This document shows positions 37,201 through 48,821 of a stretch of 64,000 bases of DNA, piece by piece. This DNA is from Levilactobacillus andaensis (GTDB lineage Bacteria > Bacillota > Bacilli > Lactobacillales > Lactobacillaceae). Location of the stretch: assembly GCF_016861695.1 (NCBI RefSeq), contig NZ_BOLP01000014.1, positions 30,678-94,677 on the forward strand. The letters run 5' to 3'. Each line of letters starts with the position of its first letter. Positions within the stretch are counted from its first letter, which is position 1. The position numbers and the translations under genes were made by a program. The notes beneath the pieces are model-generated. The model ran no database searches, was not told the origin of the DNA, and worked only from the letters and a program-made list of their open reading frames with translations.

Positions 37201-40200
37201 CGAATCAGTTTCAACAAGTGAAAGTGAATCGACTTCTGCATCACTAGAAAGTGAGTCCGCGTCAATCGCTGAAAGCGAATCGGTATCAACAAGCGAATCG
37301 GCCTCGACAAGCGAAAGCGAGTCAACCTCTGCCTCGATTGCTGAGAGTGAGTCAACGTCAACAAGCGAATCAGTCTCGATGAGTGAGAGTGAATCGACAT
37401 CAGCGAGTGAATCAATTTCGACGAGTGAGAGCGAGTCAACTTCAGCTTCAATTGCTGAGAGTGAATCGACGTCAACAAGCGAATCAGTGTCGACAAGTGA
37501 AAGCGAGTCAACCTCCGCTTCAATCGCCGAAAGTGAGTCGACGTCAACAAGCGAATCAATCTCAACGAGTGAAAGTGAATCGACATCAGCGAGTGAATCA
37601 GTCTCGACAAGCGAAAGCGAGTCAACCTCTGCCTCGATTGCTGAGAGCGAGTCAACGTCAACAAGTGAATCAATCTCGACGAGCGAAAGTGAATCGACTT
37701 CTGCATCACTAGAGAGCGAGTCTGCTTCAATCGCTGAAAGCGAGTCAGTATCAGCGAGTGAATCAGCCTCAACGAGTGAAAGTGAATCGACTTCTGCTTC
37801 GTTAGAGAGTGAGTCCGCGTCGATTGCTGAAAGCGAGTCAACATCAACAAGCGAATCGATCTCAACTAGTGAGAGCGAGTCGACTTCAGCTTCGATTGCT
37901 GAGAGTGAATCGACATCAACGAGTGAATCAATCTCGACGAGCGAAAGTGAATCGACTTCTGCTTCAATTGCCGAAAGCGAATCTGTTTCCGCATCGATCG
38001 CCGAAAGCGAGTCAGCGTCAGCGAGTGAATCCGTCTCGACGAGTGAGAGCGAATCAACTTCGGCATCAATCGCTGAAAGCGAGTCAGCATCAGCGAGTGA
38101 ATCCGTCTCGACGAGTGAGAGCGAATCAACTTCGGTATCAATCGCTGAAAGCGAGTCAGTATCAGCGAGTGAATCAGTTTCGACGAGTGAAAGTGAATCG
38201 ACCTCTGCATCATTAGAGAGCGAGTCCGCATCAATCGCTGAAAGTGAGTCAGTATCAGCGAGTGAATCGGCCTCGACGAGTGAGAGCGAATCAACGTCCG
38301 CCTCGATTGCCGAAAGCGAATCGGTATCAATGAGTGAGAGTGAATCGACTTCTGCCTCAATTGCCGAAAGTGAATCGACGTCAACAAGCGAATCGGTTTC
38401 GACTAGTGAAAGTGAATCCGTTTCTGCTTCGATTATCGAAAGTGAATCGACCTCTGCTTCAATCGCTGAGAGTGAATCGACCTTGGCCTCAATTGTCGAA
38501 AGTGAATCTGTTTCCGCATCGATTGCTGAAAGCGAGTCGGTATCAGCGAGTGAATCCGTCTCGACGAGTGAGAGCGAATCGACTTCGGCATCAATCGCTG
38601 AAAGCGAGTCAGCATCAGCGAGTGAATCCGTCTCGACCAGCGAGAGTGAATCAACTTCGGCCTCAATTGCCGAAAGTGAATCTGTTTCCGCATCAATCGC
38701 TGAAAGCGAGTCAGTATCAGCGAGTGAATCCGTCTCGACCAGCGAAAGTGAATCAACTTCTGCATCACTAGAGAGTGAGTCCGCATCAATCGCTGAAAGC
38801 GAATCAGTATCAACGAGCGAATCGGCCTCGACGAGTGAGAGCGAATCAACGTCCGCTTCGATTGCCGAAAGCGAGTCAATATCAACAAGCGAGTCGGTCT
38901 CGACCAGCGAAAGCGAGTCAACATCAGCGAGTGAATCGGTATCGACGAGTGAAAGTGAGTCCACTTCTGTTTCGATTGCCGAAAGCGAGTCGACCTCAAC
39001 GAGTGAGTCGGTCTCAACCAGCGAGAGTGAATCGACTTCAGCCTCAATTGCTGAAAGCGAGTCAACTTCAGCTTCAATCGCTGAGAGTGAATCAACATCA
39101 ACAAGCGAATCTATCTCGACGAGTGAAAGTGAATCGACTTCTGCATCACTAGAGAGTGAGTCTGCTTCAATCGCTGAAAGCGAGTCTGTATCAACGAGTG
39201 AATCGGTCTCGACTAGCGAGAGTGAATCAACGTCTGCTTCGATTGCCGAAAGCGAGTCAACGTCAACAAGCGAGTCGGTATCAACCAGCGAAAGTGAATC
39301 AACATCCGCTTCGATTGCTGAGAGTGAGTCAACGTCTGCTTCGATTGCCGAAAGTGAGTCGTCGTCAACAAGCGAATCCCTCTCGACCAGCGAAAGCGAA
39401 TCGACTTCGGCGTCAATCGCTGAAAGCGAGTCAACATCAGCGAGTGAGTCGGTCTCGACCAGCGAAAGTGAATCAACTTCTGCTTCGCTAGAGAGTGAGT
39501 CTGCTTCGATTGCTGAAAGCGAGTCCGTATCAACGAGTGAATCGGTCTCGACTAGCGAAAGTGAATCGACCTCTGCTTCAATCGCTGAAAGCGAGTCAAT
39601 ATCAACAAGCGAATCTATCTCGACGAGTGAGAGCGAGTCAACCTCTGCTTCGATTGTCGAAAGTGAATCTGTTTCCGCATCAATCGCCGAAAGTGAGTCA
39701 GTATCAGCGAGTGAATCAGTTTCGACGAGTGAGAGCGAATCAACTTCGGCATCAATTGCCGAAAGTGAATCTGTTTCCGCATCAATCGCCGAAAGTGAGT
39801 CAGTATCAGCGAGTGAATCAGTTTCGACGAGTGAAAGTGAATCGGCCTCGACCAGCGAGAGCGAATCAACTTCGGCATCAATTGCCGAAAGTGAATCTGT
39901 TTCCGCATCAATCGCTGAAAGCGAGTCAGCATCAGCGAGTGAATCAGTTTCGACAAGTGAAAGTGAATCGGCCTCGACCAGCGAGAGCGAATCAACGTCC
40001 GCCTCGATTGCCGAAAGCGAGTCAACATCAACGAGTGAATCGGTATCAACCAGTGAGAGTGAATCGACTTCTGCCTCAATTGCCGAAAGCGAGTCAGTAT
40101 CAGCGAGTGAATCAGTTTCGACGAGTGAAAGTGAATCGACCTCTGCATTATTAGAGAGTGAGTCCGCATCAATCGCCGAAAGTGAGTCGGTATCAGCGAG

Positions 40201-43200
40201 TGAATCGGCCTCGACGAGTGAGAGCGAGTCAACCTCCGCTTCGATTGCCGAAAGCGAGTCAATATCAACAAGCGAGTCGGTCTCGACCAGCGAAAGCGAG
40301 TCAACATCAGCGAGTGAATCGGTATCGACGAGCGAAAGTGAATCAACGTCCGCTTCGATTGCCGAAAGTGAATCAACGTCAACAAGCGAGTCGGTCTCGG
40401 CCAGCGAAAGTGAATCAACTTCTGCATCACTAGAGAGTGAATCTGCCTCGATCGCTGAAAGCGAGTCTGTATCAACAAGTGAATCGGCCTCGACGAGTGA
40501 GAGCGAGTCAACATCAGCGAGTGAATCGGTATCGACTAGCGAAAGTGAATCAACCTCTGCTTCGATTGCCGAAAGTGAGTCGACGTCAACAAGCGAATCA
40601 GTCTCGACCAGCGAAAGCGAATCGACTTCGGCGTCAATCGCTGAAAGCGAGTCAACATCAGCGAGTGAATCGGTATCGACGAGCGAAAGTGAATCAACGT
40701 CCGCTTCGATTGCTGAAAGTGAATCGACGTCAACAAGCGAATCGATTTCGACCAGTGAAAGTGAATCGACCTCCGCTTCGCTAGAGAGTGAGTCTGCCTC
40801 AATCGCTGAAAGCGAGTCGACGTCAACGAGTGAATCTGTATCGACGAGTGAGAGCGAATCGACTTCTGCTTCAATCGCTGAAAGCGAGTCAACATCAACG
40901 AGTGAATCAGTATCGACAAGTGAGAGCGAGTCGACATCCGTTTCGGTTGCCGAAAGTGAGTCAACGTCAACAAGCGAGTCGGTCTCGACCAGCGAAAGTG
41001 AATCGACATCTGCATCACTAGAGAGCGAGTCCGCTTCGATTGCTGAAAGTGAGTCCGTATCAGCAAGTGAATCGGCCTCGACCAGTGAAAGCGAATCAAC
41101 ATCTGCATCAATCGCTGAGAGTGAGTCAACGTCAACAAGCGAATCAATCTCGACGAGCGAAAGTGAATCGACATCTGCATCACTAGAGAGTGAGTCCACC
41201 TCGATTGCTGAAAGCGAGTCCGTATCAACGAGTGAATCAGTATCAACCAGTGAGAGCGAATCAACGTCTGCATCAATCGCTGAGAGTGAGTCTGTATCAA
41301 CGAGTGAATCGGTCTCGACCAGTGAGAGTGAGTCAACATCTGCATCACTAGAGAGTGAGTCCACCTCGATTGCTGAAAGCGAGTCCGTATCAACGAGTGA
41401 ATCAGCATCAACCAGTGAGAGCGAGTCAACCTCTGCTTCGATTGCCGAAAGTGAGTCAACGTCAACAAGTGAATCTGTATCGACGAGCGAAAGTGAATCG
41501 ACCTCTGCGTCACTAGAGAGTGAGTCTGCCTCAACCGCTGAAAGCGAGTCCGTATCGACAAGCGAATCAGTCTCGACAAGTGAAAGTGAATCGACCTCTG
41601 CATCATTAGAGAGCGAGTCAACCTCCGCTTCGATTGCTGAAAGCGAGTCAACGTCAACAAGCGAATCAATCTCGACGAGTGAAAGTGAGTCCGCTTCTGT
41701 TTCGATTGCCGAAAGCGAGTCGACCTCAACGAGTGAATCAGTCTCGACCAGTGAGAGTGAATCGACTTCGGCCTCAATTGCTGAAAGCGAGTCAACGTCA
41801 GCTTCAATCGCTGAGAGTGAGTCAACATCAACGAGTGAATCCGTATCGACTAGCGAAAGCGAATCAACTTCTGCATCAATTGCTGAAAGCGAGTCAACAT
41901 CAACGAGTGAATCGGTCTCGACGAGTGAAAGTGAATCAACCTCCGCTTCGATTGCCGAAAGCGAGTCAACGTCAACAAGCGAGTCGGTATCCACCAGCGA
42001 AAGTGAATCAACTTCTGCATCACTAGAGAGTGAATCTGCCTCGATCGCTGAAAGCGAGTCTGTATCAACAAGTGAATCTGCCTCGACGAGTGAGAGCGAG
42101 TCAACATCAGCGAGTGAATCGGTATCGACTAGCGAAAGTGAATCAACCTCCGCTTCGATTGCCGAAAGCGAGTCAACGTCAACAAGCGAATCCCTCTCGA
42201 CTAGCGAAAGTGAATCGACTTCTACATCACTAGAGAGTGAGTCCGCGTCAATCGCTGAAAGCGAATCAGTATCAGCGAGTGAATCGGCCTCGACCAGTGA
42301 GAGTGAGTCAACCTCCGCTTCGATTGCCGAAAGCGAGTCAACGTCAACAAGCGAATCGGTATCCACCAGCGAAAGTGAATCGACTTCTGCATCACTAGAG
42401 AGTGAATCTGCTTCAATTGCTGAAAGCGAGTCCGTATCGACAAGCGAATCAGTCTCGACGAGTGAGAGCGAATCAACGTCTGCCTCGATTGCCGAAAGTG
42501 AATCGGTATCAGCGAGTGAGTCAGTCTCGACAAGTGAAAGTGAATCGACCTCTGCATCATTAGAGAGCGAGTCCGCATCAATCGCTGAAAGCGAGTCAGT
42601 ATCAGCGAGTGAATCGGCCTCGACGAGTGAGAGCGAGTCAACGTCTGCTTCGATTGCCGAAAGCGAGTCAACGTCAACAAGCGAGTCGGTATCCACTAGC
42701 GAAAGTGAATCGACTTCGGCATCACTAGAGAGTGAATCGACTTCGGCATCACTAGAGAGTGAATCGACTTCGGCATCACTAGAGAGTGAATCGGCCTCGA
42801 CGAGTGAGAGCGAATCAGCGTCCGCTTCGATTGCCGAAAGCGAGTCAACGTCAACAAGCGCATCGATCTCGACTAGCGAAAGCGAATCGACTTCGGCATC
42901 ACTAGAGAGTGAGTCTGCCTCAATCGCTGAAAGTGAGTCTGTATCAACGAGCGAATCTGCCTCGACGAGTGAGAGTGAGTCAACATCTGCTTCGATTGCC
43001 GAAAGCGAGTCAATGTCAACAAGTGAATCGGCCTCGACCAGTGAGAGCGAGTCAACATCCGCTTCGATTGCCGAAAGCGAGTCAACGTCAACAAGCGAAT
43101 CAGTCTCGACGAGTGAAAGTGAATCGACTTCTGCCTCATTAGAGAGTGAGTCCACATCAATCGCCGAAAGTGAGTCGGTATCAGCGAGTGAATCGGCCTC

Positions 43201-44833
43201 GACCAGCGAAAGTGAATCAACGTCCGCTTCGATTGCTGAAAGCGAGTCTGTATCGATCAGTGAGAGTGAATCAATCTCTGCATCACTAGAGAGTGAATCC
43301 ACCTCAATCGCTGAAAGCGAATCGGTATCAACCAGCGAAAGTGAATCGACTTCTGCATCACTAGAAAGTGAGTCCGCTTCGATTGCCGAAAGCGAGTCGA
43401 CATCAACAAGCGAGTCAACCTCCACTTCAATTGCGGAAAGCGAGTCAACGTCAACAAGCGAATCAATCTCGACGAGTGAAAGTGAATCTACATCTGCATC
43501 ACTAGAGAGTGAGTCCGCCTCAATCGCTGAAAGCGAGTCTGTATCAACGAGCGAATCAGTCTCAACTAGTGAGAGCGAATCCACATCCGTTTCTCTAGAG
43601 AGTGAGTCTGCGTCAATCGCTGAAAGCGAGTCCGTATCGACAAGCGAATCAGTCTCGACGAGTGAGAGCGAGTCAACCTCCGCTTCAATTGCGGAAAGCG
43701 AGTCAACGTCAACAAGCGAATCAATCTCGACGAGTGAAAGTGAATCTACATCTGCGTCACTAGAGAGTGAATCTGTTTCGATTGCTGAAAGCGAGTCCGT
43801 ATCGACAAGCGAATCAGTCTCGACCAGTGAGAGTGAATCAACGTCCACTTCGATTGCCGAAAGCGAGTCAATGTCAACAAGCGAATCAATCTCGACGAGT
43901 GAAAGTGAATCGACTTCTGCATCACTAGAGAGTGAGTCCGTTTCGATTGCTGAAAGCGAATCAGTATCAACGAGTGAATCAGCCTCGACTAGCGAGAGTG
44001 AATCAATTTCGACTTCAGTCGCTGAGAGTGAGTCAACATCTGTTTCGATTGCCGAAAGTGAATCGACGTCAACAAGCGAATCAGTATCGACTAGCGAGAG
44101 TGAGTCAACTTCTGCTTCGATTGCCGAAAGTGAATCGACGTCAACAAGCGAATCAGTCTCGACCAGTGAGAGCGAATCAACCTCCGCTTCAATCGCTGAG
44201 AGTGAGTCGACATCAACGAGCGAATCAGTTTCGACCAGCGAAAGCGAGTCAACATCTTCCAGCGCTGGTAGCACAACTGGTGGTCCTGGTGAGTCAACGT
44301 CTAATGACAACGCTGATTCATCTGCGTTAGCCAATGGGGCGGCAGGTGATACCATTACCACAGGCACTAACAACACGTCAGGAACCTCTGGTATTTCTGG
44401 ATTTTCCGGTATTTCCGGTATTTCCGGTTCTAGCCATTCAGCTACAGCAACCACAACTCAACAGGGTAGTAGTGGTGATACGGCTAATGATGATGGGTCG
44501 AGCACGAGACCGCTACACACCGGGGGTGATGGTGATCGTGTCTCTGGCATTGAAAACCAGAACAACATGGGAATGATTACGAAACGAGTTACCGGCAACG
44601 GGTCAACCACCGACAAGGCTAACAGTCAGTTGGCTGGCGTTCCTGGCGACCACACAGAAGGGACGGCAGGTGGCGATTCAGCTGCCAACCACGGTGATGC
44701 TGATTCCAGTCACGATGCTTTACCACAGACTGGTGAGCAGGATACTGGCGAAGCGACTTCGGTAGTCGGCTCAATTCTGTTAGGATTCCTAGGTTTACTT
44801 GGGTTTAAGCCAAGACGGAAGCGCGACGACTGA
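31217..44833 (+). CDS. Giant serine-rich repeat adhesin SRRP1 (Ser-Glu type, LPQTG-anchored)
   Basis: 4,538 residues. The start is the GTG at 31217: MKFMR aligns with the paralogue SRRP2, and AGGGGA is correctly spaced; a GTG nine bases earlier is not favoured. Order: KMFKAGKKW signal (residues 18-26) and hydrophobic stretch to about 45; Ser/Ala region; Ala/Ser-rich helical segments with YA/AS repeats (about 235-590, 715-1120); Ig-like domains at about 597-705, 1125-1245 and 1340-1425, with a Big_2-like domain (about 1253-1338); Ser-Glu stalk (about 1558-4348); Gly/Asn linker; LPQTG (4502-4506), membrane helix and KPRRKRDD tail. This signal type is normally exported by the accessory Sec system after O-glycosylation. 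It probably acts in adhesion or aggregation; the ligand is unknown. Confidence 0.93.
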   Translation: MKFMRHQAFNGDPKLRYKMFKAGKKWVFAALASFTLLGTGSLTVKADSSNQTDGSSSDGSTSESSASGSSASSVALRTSESTSSAASSSASSATPTTLANSATSSSTASVAAKSSSASQSSAAGSSQSSSAAISASSASSTASLSASSSASSTASSSAAPATSFSASSAVGGAVKKTASGTSNNSAASSSISSTANSTAEVSSMKRATYSRASLLRLAAVTPTATATSARATAVSAVAAAALASSAASSYAALVNTTTVQTAVSAVQSAYRETSQAEDFAQYYSSLANSYAAAVGSSVGDVTDLDAHASSATSLATSYAVSAVSYASLTSSAANAASSAAAAGLVAMVSSANVLTDSGAKTATTFANYADDAVNAVFATTQLDQDNDALTSLYTVVDSAATVANNAAVSAEALQDSASAAFQAASSAAATGDFDTASSAYVTATSLGSQAEVIAETATNAYWAADSAASAATATALTDIASSAAVDATAAATANSTAASAATQASKYTGTQSASYAVIASSAAATASSAATVASTAAVNLAAAKTAKKATMYAQEIASAANAVAVAESTATSAALMGSEFDATPVKNQNTSSTAASATMTASSTVLNAGGSLTLSLSGTINAGSTTGNTVTYMYSTNGSTWSAWGTDTKAASGGFVSSSVSSSNTQTITAAGTYYFQGILTGKYGLFITSPYSAGSNVITVVVSDPKGNYQTQASQATSLATSEAAMAESVASAATSNATKVMNIGTADATTISYATTANSASTNASSYATLASSAASAAQASSVLASSYESQKTYSAASSAAATATASEALASSYAQLASSAAAVTKTATDAALLQAAKDGDTALQSEIAASYASAAASSAKVASSAAVRATSNANDANHVTSLATSYASYVTAYNSDATVAALAAKSDATAASSAAAMAASYAALGQYNDAEMAAKTASSAAESATTELSNAMSAAGATAMTLMSLQSAYATSVATADTSAATSFGVTASSAASVANSLASAMSKNTALGSSYVYVTSSYAADAQVAASAATASASAASSDMTIAQIALVTGSATVASSYAKDADEALADASSYMNIASSAASLSALGASAAAVYSNNMNNPQYVIDGNALSILGIPLSTGFLVQPASLTSTTSGSTITLSATAAISIINAPALTISHTWKVQVNGTWYTLDQAVTNHFISAHSDNSNDTALTIPSLEASSVFTFTVDPSFTGTLIFQETAGLTTLGASLIGSGDIGSNLAEVDVYGNDINADDLTVTGGNYLMNGQSGSYTATANPSNATGSIKWTSSNPSLATVDASGLVTAAASGAGVITITATLTNGDGTTVVATKSVTVGNGLSDQTVNAGGTLTWSPDADLSDALSSGGSITYTWHLPNGKTVTTTTPTLTLSGISASDAGQYSLVISTSNNSYTVGPATLTVNAVETSAASSSASMASSAANVANEYASVATSYGNLASDYAPKNSTASGYSTLASSASAEALSAAATASTATSAALAAQSQAESAEAAGNNSSAQSYASAASSAASEAATAQEKSSSAASEAQTYANMAIAVVEEADSESESESESESESESESLSVSESESVSTSESESASILESESFSTSESESEYLSESESISESQSELESESMSESESLSSVESESASILESESVYASESEREYLSESESTSESLAEYQSESESESESLSLAESESASILESESFSTSESESEYLSESESISESESELESEAESESMSESESLSSSVSESVSTSESEREYLSESESVSASIVESESVSASESVSTSESESTSASIAESESVSASIAESESASASESVSTSESESTSASIAESESVSASIAESESASASESISTSESESTSASLESESTSASIAESESTSTSESVSTSESESTSASFAESESISTSESISTSESESTSASIAESESTSTSESISTSESESTSASIAESESTSTSESVSTSESESTSASIAESESTSTSESISTSESESTSASIAESESTSTSESVSTSESESTSASLESESASIAESESVSTSESASTSESESTSASIAESESTSTSESVSMSESESTSASESISTSESESTSASIAESESTSTSESVSTSESESTSASIAESESTSTSESISTSESESTSASESVSTSESESTSASIAESESTSTSESISTSESESTSASLESESASIAESESVSASESASTSESESTSASLESESASIAESESTSTSESISTSESESTSASIAESESTSTSESISTSESESTSASIAESESVSASIAESESASASESVSTSESESTSASIAESESASASESVSTSESESTSVSIAESESVSASESVSTSESESTSASLESESASIAESESVSASESASTSESESTSASIAESESVSMSESESTSASIAESESTSTSESVSTSESESVSASIIESESTSASIAESESTLASIVESESVSASIAESESVSASESVSTSESESTSASIAESESASASESVSTSESESTSASIAESESVSASIAESESVSASESVSTSESESTSASLESESASIAESESVSTSESASTSESESTSASIAESESISTSESVSTSESESTSASESVSTSESESTSVSIAESESTSTSESVSTSESESTSASIAESESTSASIAESESTSTSESISTSESESTSASLESESASIAESESVSTSESVSTSESESTSASIAESESTSTSESVSTSESESTSASIAESESTSASIAESESSSTSESLSTSESESTSASIAESESTSASESVSTSESESTSASLESESASIAESESVSTSESVSTSESESTSASIAESESISTSESISTSESESTSASIVESESVSASIAESESVSASESVSTSESESTSASIAESESVSASIAESESVSASESVSTSESESASTSESESTSASIAESESVSASIAESESASASESVSTSESESASTSESESTSASIAESESTSTSESVSTSESESTSASIAESESVSASESVSTSESESTSALLESESASIAESESVSASESASTSESESTSASIAESESISTSESVSTSESESTSASESVSTSESESTSASIAESESTSTSESVSASESESTSASLESESASIAESESVSTSESASTSESESTSASESVSTSESESTSASIAESESTSTSESVSTSESESTSASIAESESTSASESVSTSESESTSASIAESESTSTSESISTSESESTSASLESESASIAESESTSTSESVSTSESESTSASIAESESTSTSESVSTSESESTSVSVAESESTSTSESVSTSESESTSASLESESASIAESESVSASESASTSESESTSASIAESESTSTSESISTSESESTSASLESESTSIAESESVSTSESVSTSESESTSASIAESESVSTSESVSTSESESTSASLESESTSIAESESVSTSESASTSESESTSASIAESESTSTSESVSTSESESTSASLESESASTAESESVSTSESVSTSESESTSASLESESTSASIAESESTSTSESISTSESESASVSIAESESTSTSESVSTSESESTSASIAESESTSASIAESESTSTSESVSTSESESTSASIAESESTSTSESVSTSESESTSASIAESESTSTSESVSTSESESTSASLESESASIAESESVSTSESASTSESESTSASESVSTSESESTSASIAESESTSTSESLSTSESESTSTSLESESASIAESESVSASESASTSESESTSASIAESESTSTSESVSTSESESTSASLESESASIAESESVSTSESVSTSESESTSASIAESESVSASESVSTSESESTSASLESESASIAESESVSASESASTSESESTSASIAESESTSTSESVSTSESESTSASLESESTSASLESESTSASLESESASTSESESASASIAESESTSTSASISTSESESTSASLESESASIAESESVSTSESASTSESESTSASIAESESMSTSESASTSESESTSASIAESESTSTSESVSTSESESTSASLESESTSIAESESVSASESASTSESESTSASIAESESVSISESESISASLESESTSIAESESVSTSESESTSASLESESASIAESESTSTSESTSTSIAESESTSTSESISTSESESTSASLESESASIAESESVSTSESVSTSESESTSVSLESESASIAESESVSTSESVSTSESESTSASIAESESTSTSESISTSESESTSASLESESVSIAESESVSTSESVSTSESESTSTSIAESESMSTSESISTSESESTSASLESESVSIAESESVSTSESASTSESESISTSVAESESTSVSIAESESTSTSESVSTSESESTSASIAESESTSTSESVSTSESESTSASIAESESTSTSESVSTSESESTSSSAGSTTGGPGESTSNDNADSSALANGAAGDTITTGTNNTSGTSGISGFSGISGISGSSHSATATTTQQGSSGDTANDDGSSTRPLHTGGDGDRVSGIENQNNMGMITKRVTGNGSTTDKANSQLAGVPGDHTEGTAGGDSAANHGDADSSHDALPQTGEQDTGEATSVVGSILLGFLGLLGFKPRRKRDD
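35888..44262 (+). repeat. Ser-Glu-Ser-x stalk repeat of SRRP1
   Basis: About 8.4 kb coding for about 2,790 residues made almost only of S, E, T, A, I, V and L. The first 700 bp are irregular ([19 protein letters not shown]). From about 36540 a higher-order unit of 24 residues (72 bp; [20 protein letters not shown] plus SVST) recurs. It is mixed with a 31-residue variant containing [14 protein letters not shown]. Ser codons vary (TCN and AGY), so DNA repeats are imperfect. The reverse strand has an 8.3-kb open frame caused by composition. Confidence 0.93.
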
Positions 44834-44853
44834 TTCAGAACTTGAATGATTGG

Positions 44854-44893
44854 TAGTGGCTTCTTCACCCAAAAATAGGTGAGGGGGCCACTA
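44854..44893 (+). terminator. Hairpin after SRRP1
   Basis: TAGTGGC / GCCACTA with TTCACC / GGTGAG inside. The following TTGATTT is a weak T-run, so termination may be partial. Confidence 0.55.
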
Positions 44894-45024
44894 TTGATTT
44901 CCAAACGTGAAGGGAATTAAGTATGAATTAAGTATGTGGTAAACTGATAACGTGATTGGATTTTTTGAATTTTCTAAATAGCTAACAAAAAATATAATTA
45001 GGAATGAAAGCGGGTAAATCCAGC

Positions 45025-46533
45025 ATGAATTATTTTGTTGACATTGATTTAGGCGGCGCCATTACGGGCATTGAAAAGGCTGAATTTAACCGATTACGCT
45101 TGTTTCAGCAGGCGGGATTACCGGCCAAAATCATCTATTTAACGTACAAACCGCGACTGCATGAATTTGCGAAAAAGTTTGGTATCCAAGACGACAGCTT
45201 CTCCATCTATGACTATTTTCAACGGTCAGAAGAATATGCCGACTTCGGGCACTTTGATTGGCGGCACTATTGGAGGGAAACATGTCACTACAACCTTCAA
45301 TTTATCGAAGGGGTTGCCGACATTCGGATTACCGATGAGAATGGCTTGTTTATTATGTATGCCAGTTTTTATGACGCAGACTATTCACGGCTGAATTACG
45401 TCAACTACTTTGACAAGGACCACATTAAGATTCGGCGGGATATCTATGACAGTCGGGGCTTCCTGAGTTGTACGTGTCTTCTAGCCGAAAAGGACCTGAT
45501 CAACACGGAACTCTATTACGATCAGGAAGGCAAGGTGCGGATCGTTAAGCAGTATTTGATTGCCAGTGGGAAGGCCTTTTTGCGGGAGATTACGCTAAAA
45601 GACTATCGCCATCACGACTACTATTTTGGTAACGAAGACGAGTTCCGGACGTTCTTCTTCGATTCGCTTTATCAATCGGGAGATACGTTCTTTGCGGACC
45701 GCAATAGTAAAATGGGCGTTGCATTCAGCCACACGAAGCCTGAGGTACGGATCGTAGCCATCTTCCACAGCACACACGTCCGTGCGGATGATGACCCGAT
45801 GACCGGCTCACTGAAATTTGGTGGCTACGAATATACATTGGAGCATGCTGACAAAATTTCGCGAATTGTGGTGTCGACCGAGCAGCAACGGCTGGATCTT
45901 GAACGACGGCTGCCAGACTTACCACCGGTGGCCAGTATTCCAGTGGGGTTCGCGGTCCCACAACCAGTGGATGACGTTGATTTTACGCAGCGTAACCCCC
46001 ACCGCATTATTTGTGTCGCCCGGTACTCGCCCGAAAAGCAACTGTTACATCAAGTACGAGCGGTCGAACGACTCGTTCCAGAATTTCCGGACGTCGAGCT
46101 GCACTTGTTGGGGTATGGCGGTCGGGTCAGAGCCGAACTGCAACAATATATTGACGACCATCAGCTCAAGGATCACGTGTTCCTCCGTGGATTCCAGAAG
46201 GATTTAACGGCCGATTACCGCCAAGGTGCGCTTGCGCTCATGACCAGTAAGGAAGAGGGCTTTTCCCTGGCAACGCTGGAGTCCTTAAGCTATAGCGTGC
46301 CGGTAATTAGCTACGACATTAATTACGGTCCCCGCGAGATGATTACGGATGGTCAGAATGGCTTCTTGATTCCGGCGGATGACGAAGAAGCACTGTACCA
46401 GAAGATGCGGTTATATCTTGGCGACCGCAATCTCCAATTACAAATGATGCGAAACTGTCGGCCGTTGCTTAAACGGTATTCACCAGTACGCGTCATGCAG
46501 CAATGGCAAGATTTGGTTCAAGGCTTAGAATAA
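45025..46533 (+). CDS. Glycosyltransferase gtf1 (GT4, GtfA/TagE-like)
   Basis: 502 residues from the ATG at 45025, chosen because all close paralogues begin (M/V)NYFVD; an ATG at 45004 adds seven residues and its ribosome site is no better. N-terminal segment ITGIEKAEFNRLRLF; an inserted beta-rich domain (about 90-215) as in GtfA/TarM enzymes; C-terminal GT4 domain with ICVARYSPEKQ and the retaining-enzyme motif EGFSLATLE (EX7E) intact. Likely transfers a sugar from a UDP-sugar to Ser/Thr of SRRP1 in the cytoplasm. Wall teichoic acid glucosylation (TagE/TarM) is the main alternative. It lies 191 bp after SRRP1 and has its own terminator. Confidence 0.85.
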   Translation: MNYFVDIDLGGAITGIEKAEFNRLRLFQQAGLPAKIIYLTYKPRLHEFAKKFGIQDDSFSIYDYFQRSEEYADFGHFDWRHYWRETCHYNLQFIEGVADIRITDENGLFIMYASFYDADYSRLNYVNYFDKDHIKIRRDIYDSRGFLSCTCLLAEKDLINTELYYDQEGKVRIVKQYLIASGKAFLREITLKDYRHHDYYFGNEDEFRTFFFDSLYQSGDTFFADRNSKMGVAFSHTKPEVRIVAIFHSTHVRADDDPMTGSLKFGGYEYTLEHADKISRIVVSTEQQRLDLERRLPDLPPVASIPVGFAVPQPVDDVDFTQRNPHRIICVARYSPEKQLLHQVRAVERLVPEFPDVELHLLGYGGRVRAELQQYIDDHQLKDHVFLRGFQKDLTADYRQGALALMTSKEEGFSLATLESLSYSVPVISYDINYGPREMITDGQNGFLIPADDEEALYQKMRLYLGDRNLQLQMMRNCRPLLKRYSPVRVMQQWQDLVQGLE

Positions 46534-46542
46534 AAATTATCC

Positions 46543-46594
46543 AAAAATAGCAGTCTGTGGGGCACGTGATGTGTCCGGCAGGCGGCTATTTTTT
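46543..46594 (+). terminator. Terminator of gtf1
   Basis: AAAAATAGC (46543-46551) pairs with GCTATTTTT (46585-46593) and the stem interior also pairs (GGGCAC with GTGTCC). Confidence 0.85.
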
Positions 46595-46768
46595 ATGCCT
46601 GCTGTTAGCAATGAAACAGGAAAGCGGTCACAAACGGCCTAAATATAATAAAATAAGTAATGACTCCAGAACTAAAAATGTGTGCATAAGACAAAACGAG
46701 TCTAGGAATGCTGTTGTGACGGCGTTTGCGCGGCATAAAAATAAAATAAATAAATTTATAGGAAGACC

Positions 46769-46797
46769 TGTAAACGACATTAAAAGTGTTGTATAAT
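46769..46797 (+). promoter_or_regulatory. Promoter of the small membrane-protein gene
   Basis: -35-like TGTAAA (46769-46774), 17-bp spacer, perfect TATAAT (46792-46797). Confidence 0.6.
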
Positions 46798-46840
46798 GAA
46801 CACATGCAAGATAATCAGATTTAAACGGAGGTGCTATCTT

Positions 46841-47044
46841 ATGTCAGTCTTAACTATGATTTTTGCTCAACATGGGGTTCAATTTTTTATAAGGTTAATG
46901 ATCTACTTGGTCCTATGGAGCCTGGTTTTGATCTTCCGGGTCATCAACCGCAAGAAGACGCAAAAGCGTATGGCTGTGCGGACAGAATATATGATGGCAC
47001 ATACCGAAAAGAGTGCCGACGGGAAATACCCGTGGGAATTGTAA
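46841..47044 (+). CDS. Small membrane protein of unknown function
   Basis: 67 residues. I do not recognise it. The start at 46841 has ACGGAGG 10 bp upstream; the frame continues upstream to 46796 but that start is not supported. One long hydrophobic segment (about residues 9-30, QHGVQFFIRLMIYLVLWSLV and following) is followed by a strongly basic stretch INRKKTQKRMAVR and a charged tail ending KYPWEL. The positive-inside rule puts the C-terminus in the cytoplasm. It has its own promoter and terminator between two glycosyltransferases, so it is a real transcription unit. It could be an accessory of the glycosylation locus, but nothing in the sequence says so. Confidence 0.65.
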   Translation: MSVLTMIFAQHGVQFFIRLMIYLVLWSLVLIFRVINRKKTQKRMAVRTEYMMAHTEKSADGKYPWEL

Positions 47045-47076
47045 GAGTGTTATTTAAAATTTAACTTTAAAATAGT

Positions 47077-47111
47077 GTGATCGCTAAATTCTTTGAGGCG
47101 GTCACCTTTTT
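47077..47111 (+). terminator. Terminator of the small membrane-protein gene
   Basis: GTGATCGC (47077-47084) pairs with GCGGTCAC (47098-47105), one G-T pair, followed by CTTTTT. Confidence 0.85.
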
Positions 47112-47262
47112 AGTAACTGGGAAAATTAATTGATGGTAGAATAAAAGGTAAAGCTAATGTTGTAACCTCGTCGTTCTTTGAAACACAGTATTAGTGTTTT
47201 GATCATTAGGCAACATTATCTAGTAAACGCGCAGTAGAGAGCGCATAAAGAAGGACAGAGAG

Positions 47263-48768
47263 ATGAATTATTTCGTAGACATTAGCGTTGGTCCCACAAT
47301 TTCTGGAATTGAGGAAGCTCAGTTCAATCGACTGCGACTATTTAAGCAGGCTAACCTACCAGCGACCATTTTGTATTTGAGCTATCAGTCGCGGCTACAT
47401 GAGTACACCAAAAAATTCGGTGTTAGAGAGAACAGCTTCTCGATGTATGACTATTTTCAGAATGCCCGTCAAGATGCCGAAACGGCTCATAAGGATTGGC
47501 GTCGGTACTGGGAAGACGAGTGTCATTACCACTTGGAAGAGATCCCAGGATCCTTTGATATTCGAATTACCAAGGGAAATGACGTGCTGATCATGTATGC
47601 CCATTTTCTCGATAAGGATTACACGCGAATCGATTACATCAATTATTTCAATCCAAACCATGCTAAGATTCGGCGGGACGTTTACGATACCCGGGGGTTT
47701 TTAAGCCGGACCAGCATGCTGGCAGATCAAAGTACGATCAACAGCGAGCTCTACTTTGACCAGCAGCAGCGAGTTCGCATCATTAAGCAATATAGACGCG
47801 ATGATACGAAATCAATTCTCCGTAAAATTACGCTGAAGGATTATCATCACCGGGATTATTTTTTCGATACGGAGAGTGAATTTCGGACCTTCTTCTTGAA
47901 TCAACTTTATCAGGCTGGCGATGTCTATTACTGTGACCGGAACAGCGCCATGGCTGAGACCTTTCACAACCTGCGACCGGAGATTACGACTTGTGCCGTC
48001 TTCCATAGTACGCATGTACGTGTGGGTCAAGACATTTTGACCGGGGCCTTGAAGGCTAATATTTATGATTACACCTTAGCTCATCCGGAGAAGCTCAATC
48101 GAATCGTGGTGTCGACGGATCAGCAGCGCCGCGACCTATTAGCACGGTATGCAACGTTACCACCCGTCGTGACCATTCCAGTGGGTTTTGCAAGTCCGCA
48201 ACCGGTTGATTTCAAGGCCCGCAAGCCCCACCGCATCATCTGTGTTGCCCGCTATGCGCCTGAAAAGCAGCTACTTCATCAAGTGAAGGCAGTTGAGCGT
48301 TTAGTGGCTGAATTTCCCGACGTTGAGTTGCATCTGTTGGGGTCCGGTCCCAAAATCGAGAAGATCCTGCGGGACTACATTAACACGCATCATTTAACCA
48401 GCCACGTCTTCTTACGCGGGTTTCAAACGGACTTGACGGCCGATTATCAGCAGGGGTCACTGGCACTGATGACCAGTAAGGAAGAGGGCTTTTCACTAGC
48501 AACGTTGGAGTCATTAAGCTTCAGTGTGCCGGTGATTGCCTACAATATTAATTACGGCCCGAGTGAAATGATTACGGATGGTGAGAATGGTTTTCTGGTT
48601 CCAGCGGACAATCAAGAGGCCCTGTACCAGAAGATGCGTGAGTATTTAGGAAATCACGAGTTACAGTTAAAAATGATGGCCAACTGTCAGCGACTGTTGA
48701 AACCATACGCACCGGCAGTGGTTCAACAGAAATGGCAAGACTTTGTCCAACACATCGCGCAAGACTAA
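47263..48768 (+). CDS. Glycosyltransferase gtf2 (GT4, GtfA/TagE-like)
   Basis: 501 residues, close paralogue of gtf1 along the whole length (DYFQ, NYFNPNHAKIRRDVYDTRGFLSR, FHSTHVR, ICVARYAPEKQLLHQ). The inserted beta-rich domain and C-terminal GT4 domain are complete and EX7E reads EGFSLATLE. Start at ATG 47263 behind AAGGACAGAGAG. Expected role as for gtf1: addition of a sugar to an SRRP or teichoic acid. The inactive-looking metalloprotease follows 53 bp downstream without a clear terminator, so these two are probably one operon. Confidence 0.86.
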   Translation: MNYFVDISVGPTISGIEEAQFNRLRLFKQANLPATILYLSYQSRLHEYTKKFGVRENSFSMYDYFQNARQDAETAHKDWRRYWEDECHYHLEEIPGSFDIRITKGNDVLIMYAHFLDKDYTRIDYINYFNPNHAKIRRDVYDTRGFLSRTSMLADQSTINSELYFDQQQRVRIIKQYRRDDTKSILRKITLKDYHHRDYFFDTESEFRTFFLNQLYQAGDVYYCDRNSAMAETFHNLRPEITTCAVFHSTHVRVGQDILTGALKANIYDYTLAHPEKLNRIVVSTDQQRRDLLARYATLPPVVTIPVGFASPQPVDFKARKPHRIICVARYAPEKQLLHQVKAVERLVAEFPDVELHLLGSGPKIEKILRDYINTHHLTSHVFLRGFQTDLTADYQQGSLALMTSKEEGFSLATLESLSFSVPVIAYNINYGPSEMITDGENGFLVPADNQEALYQKMREYLGNHELQLKMMANCQRLLKPYAPAVVQQKWQDFVQHIAQD

Positions 48769-48821
48769 ATGGGTTAGCCACCGCAATTAGTGGTCTGCCG
48801 TAAAAATTTGGGGGAATAAAC

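Noticed and set aside
36456..44330. Many Arg/Gln/His-rich frames in other phases of the SRRP1 stalk
   Set aside because: Shadow frames of the repeat with the same periodicity; no independent signals.
36163..44454. 2,763-codon open frame on the minus strand opposite the SRRP1 stalk
   Set aside because: It follows from composition. In this frame a stop needs a sense codon ending in C or T followed by TA, or one ending in T followed by CA, that is Tyr, His or Gln codons. The stalk contains almost none, so the frame stays open. It has no promoter or ribosome site and mirrors the repeat.
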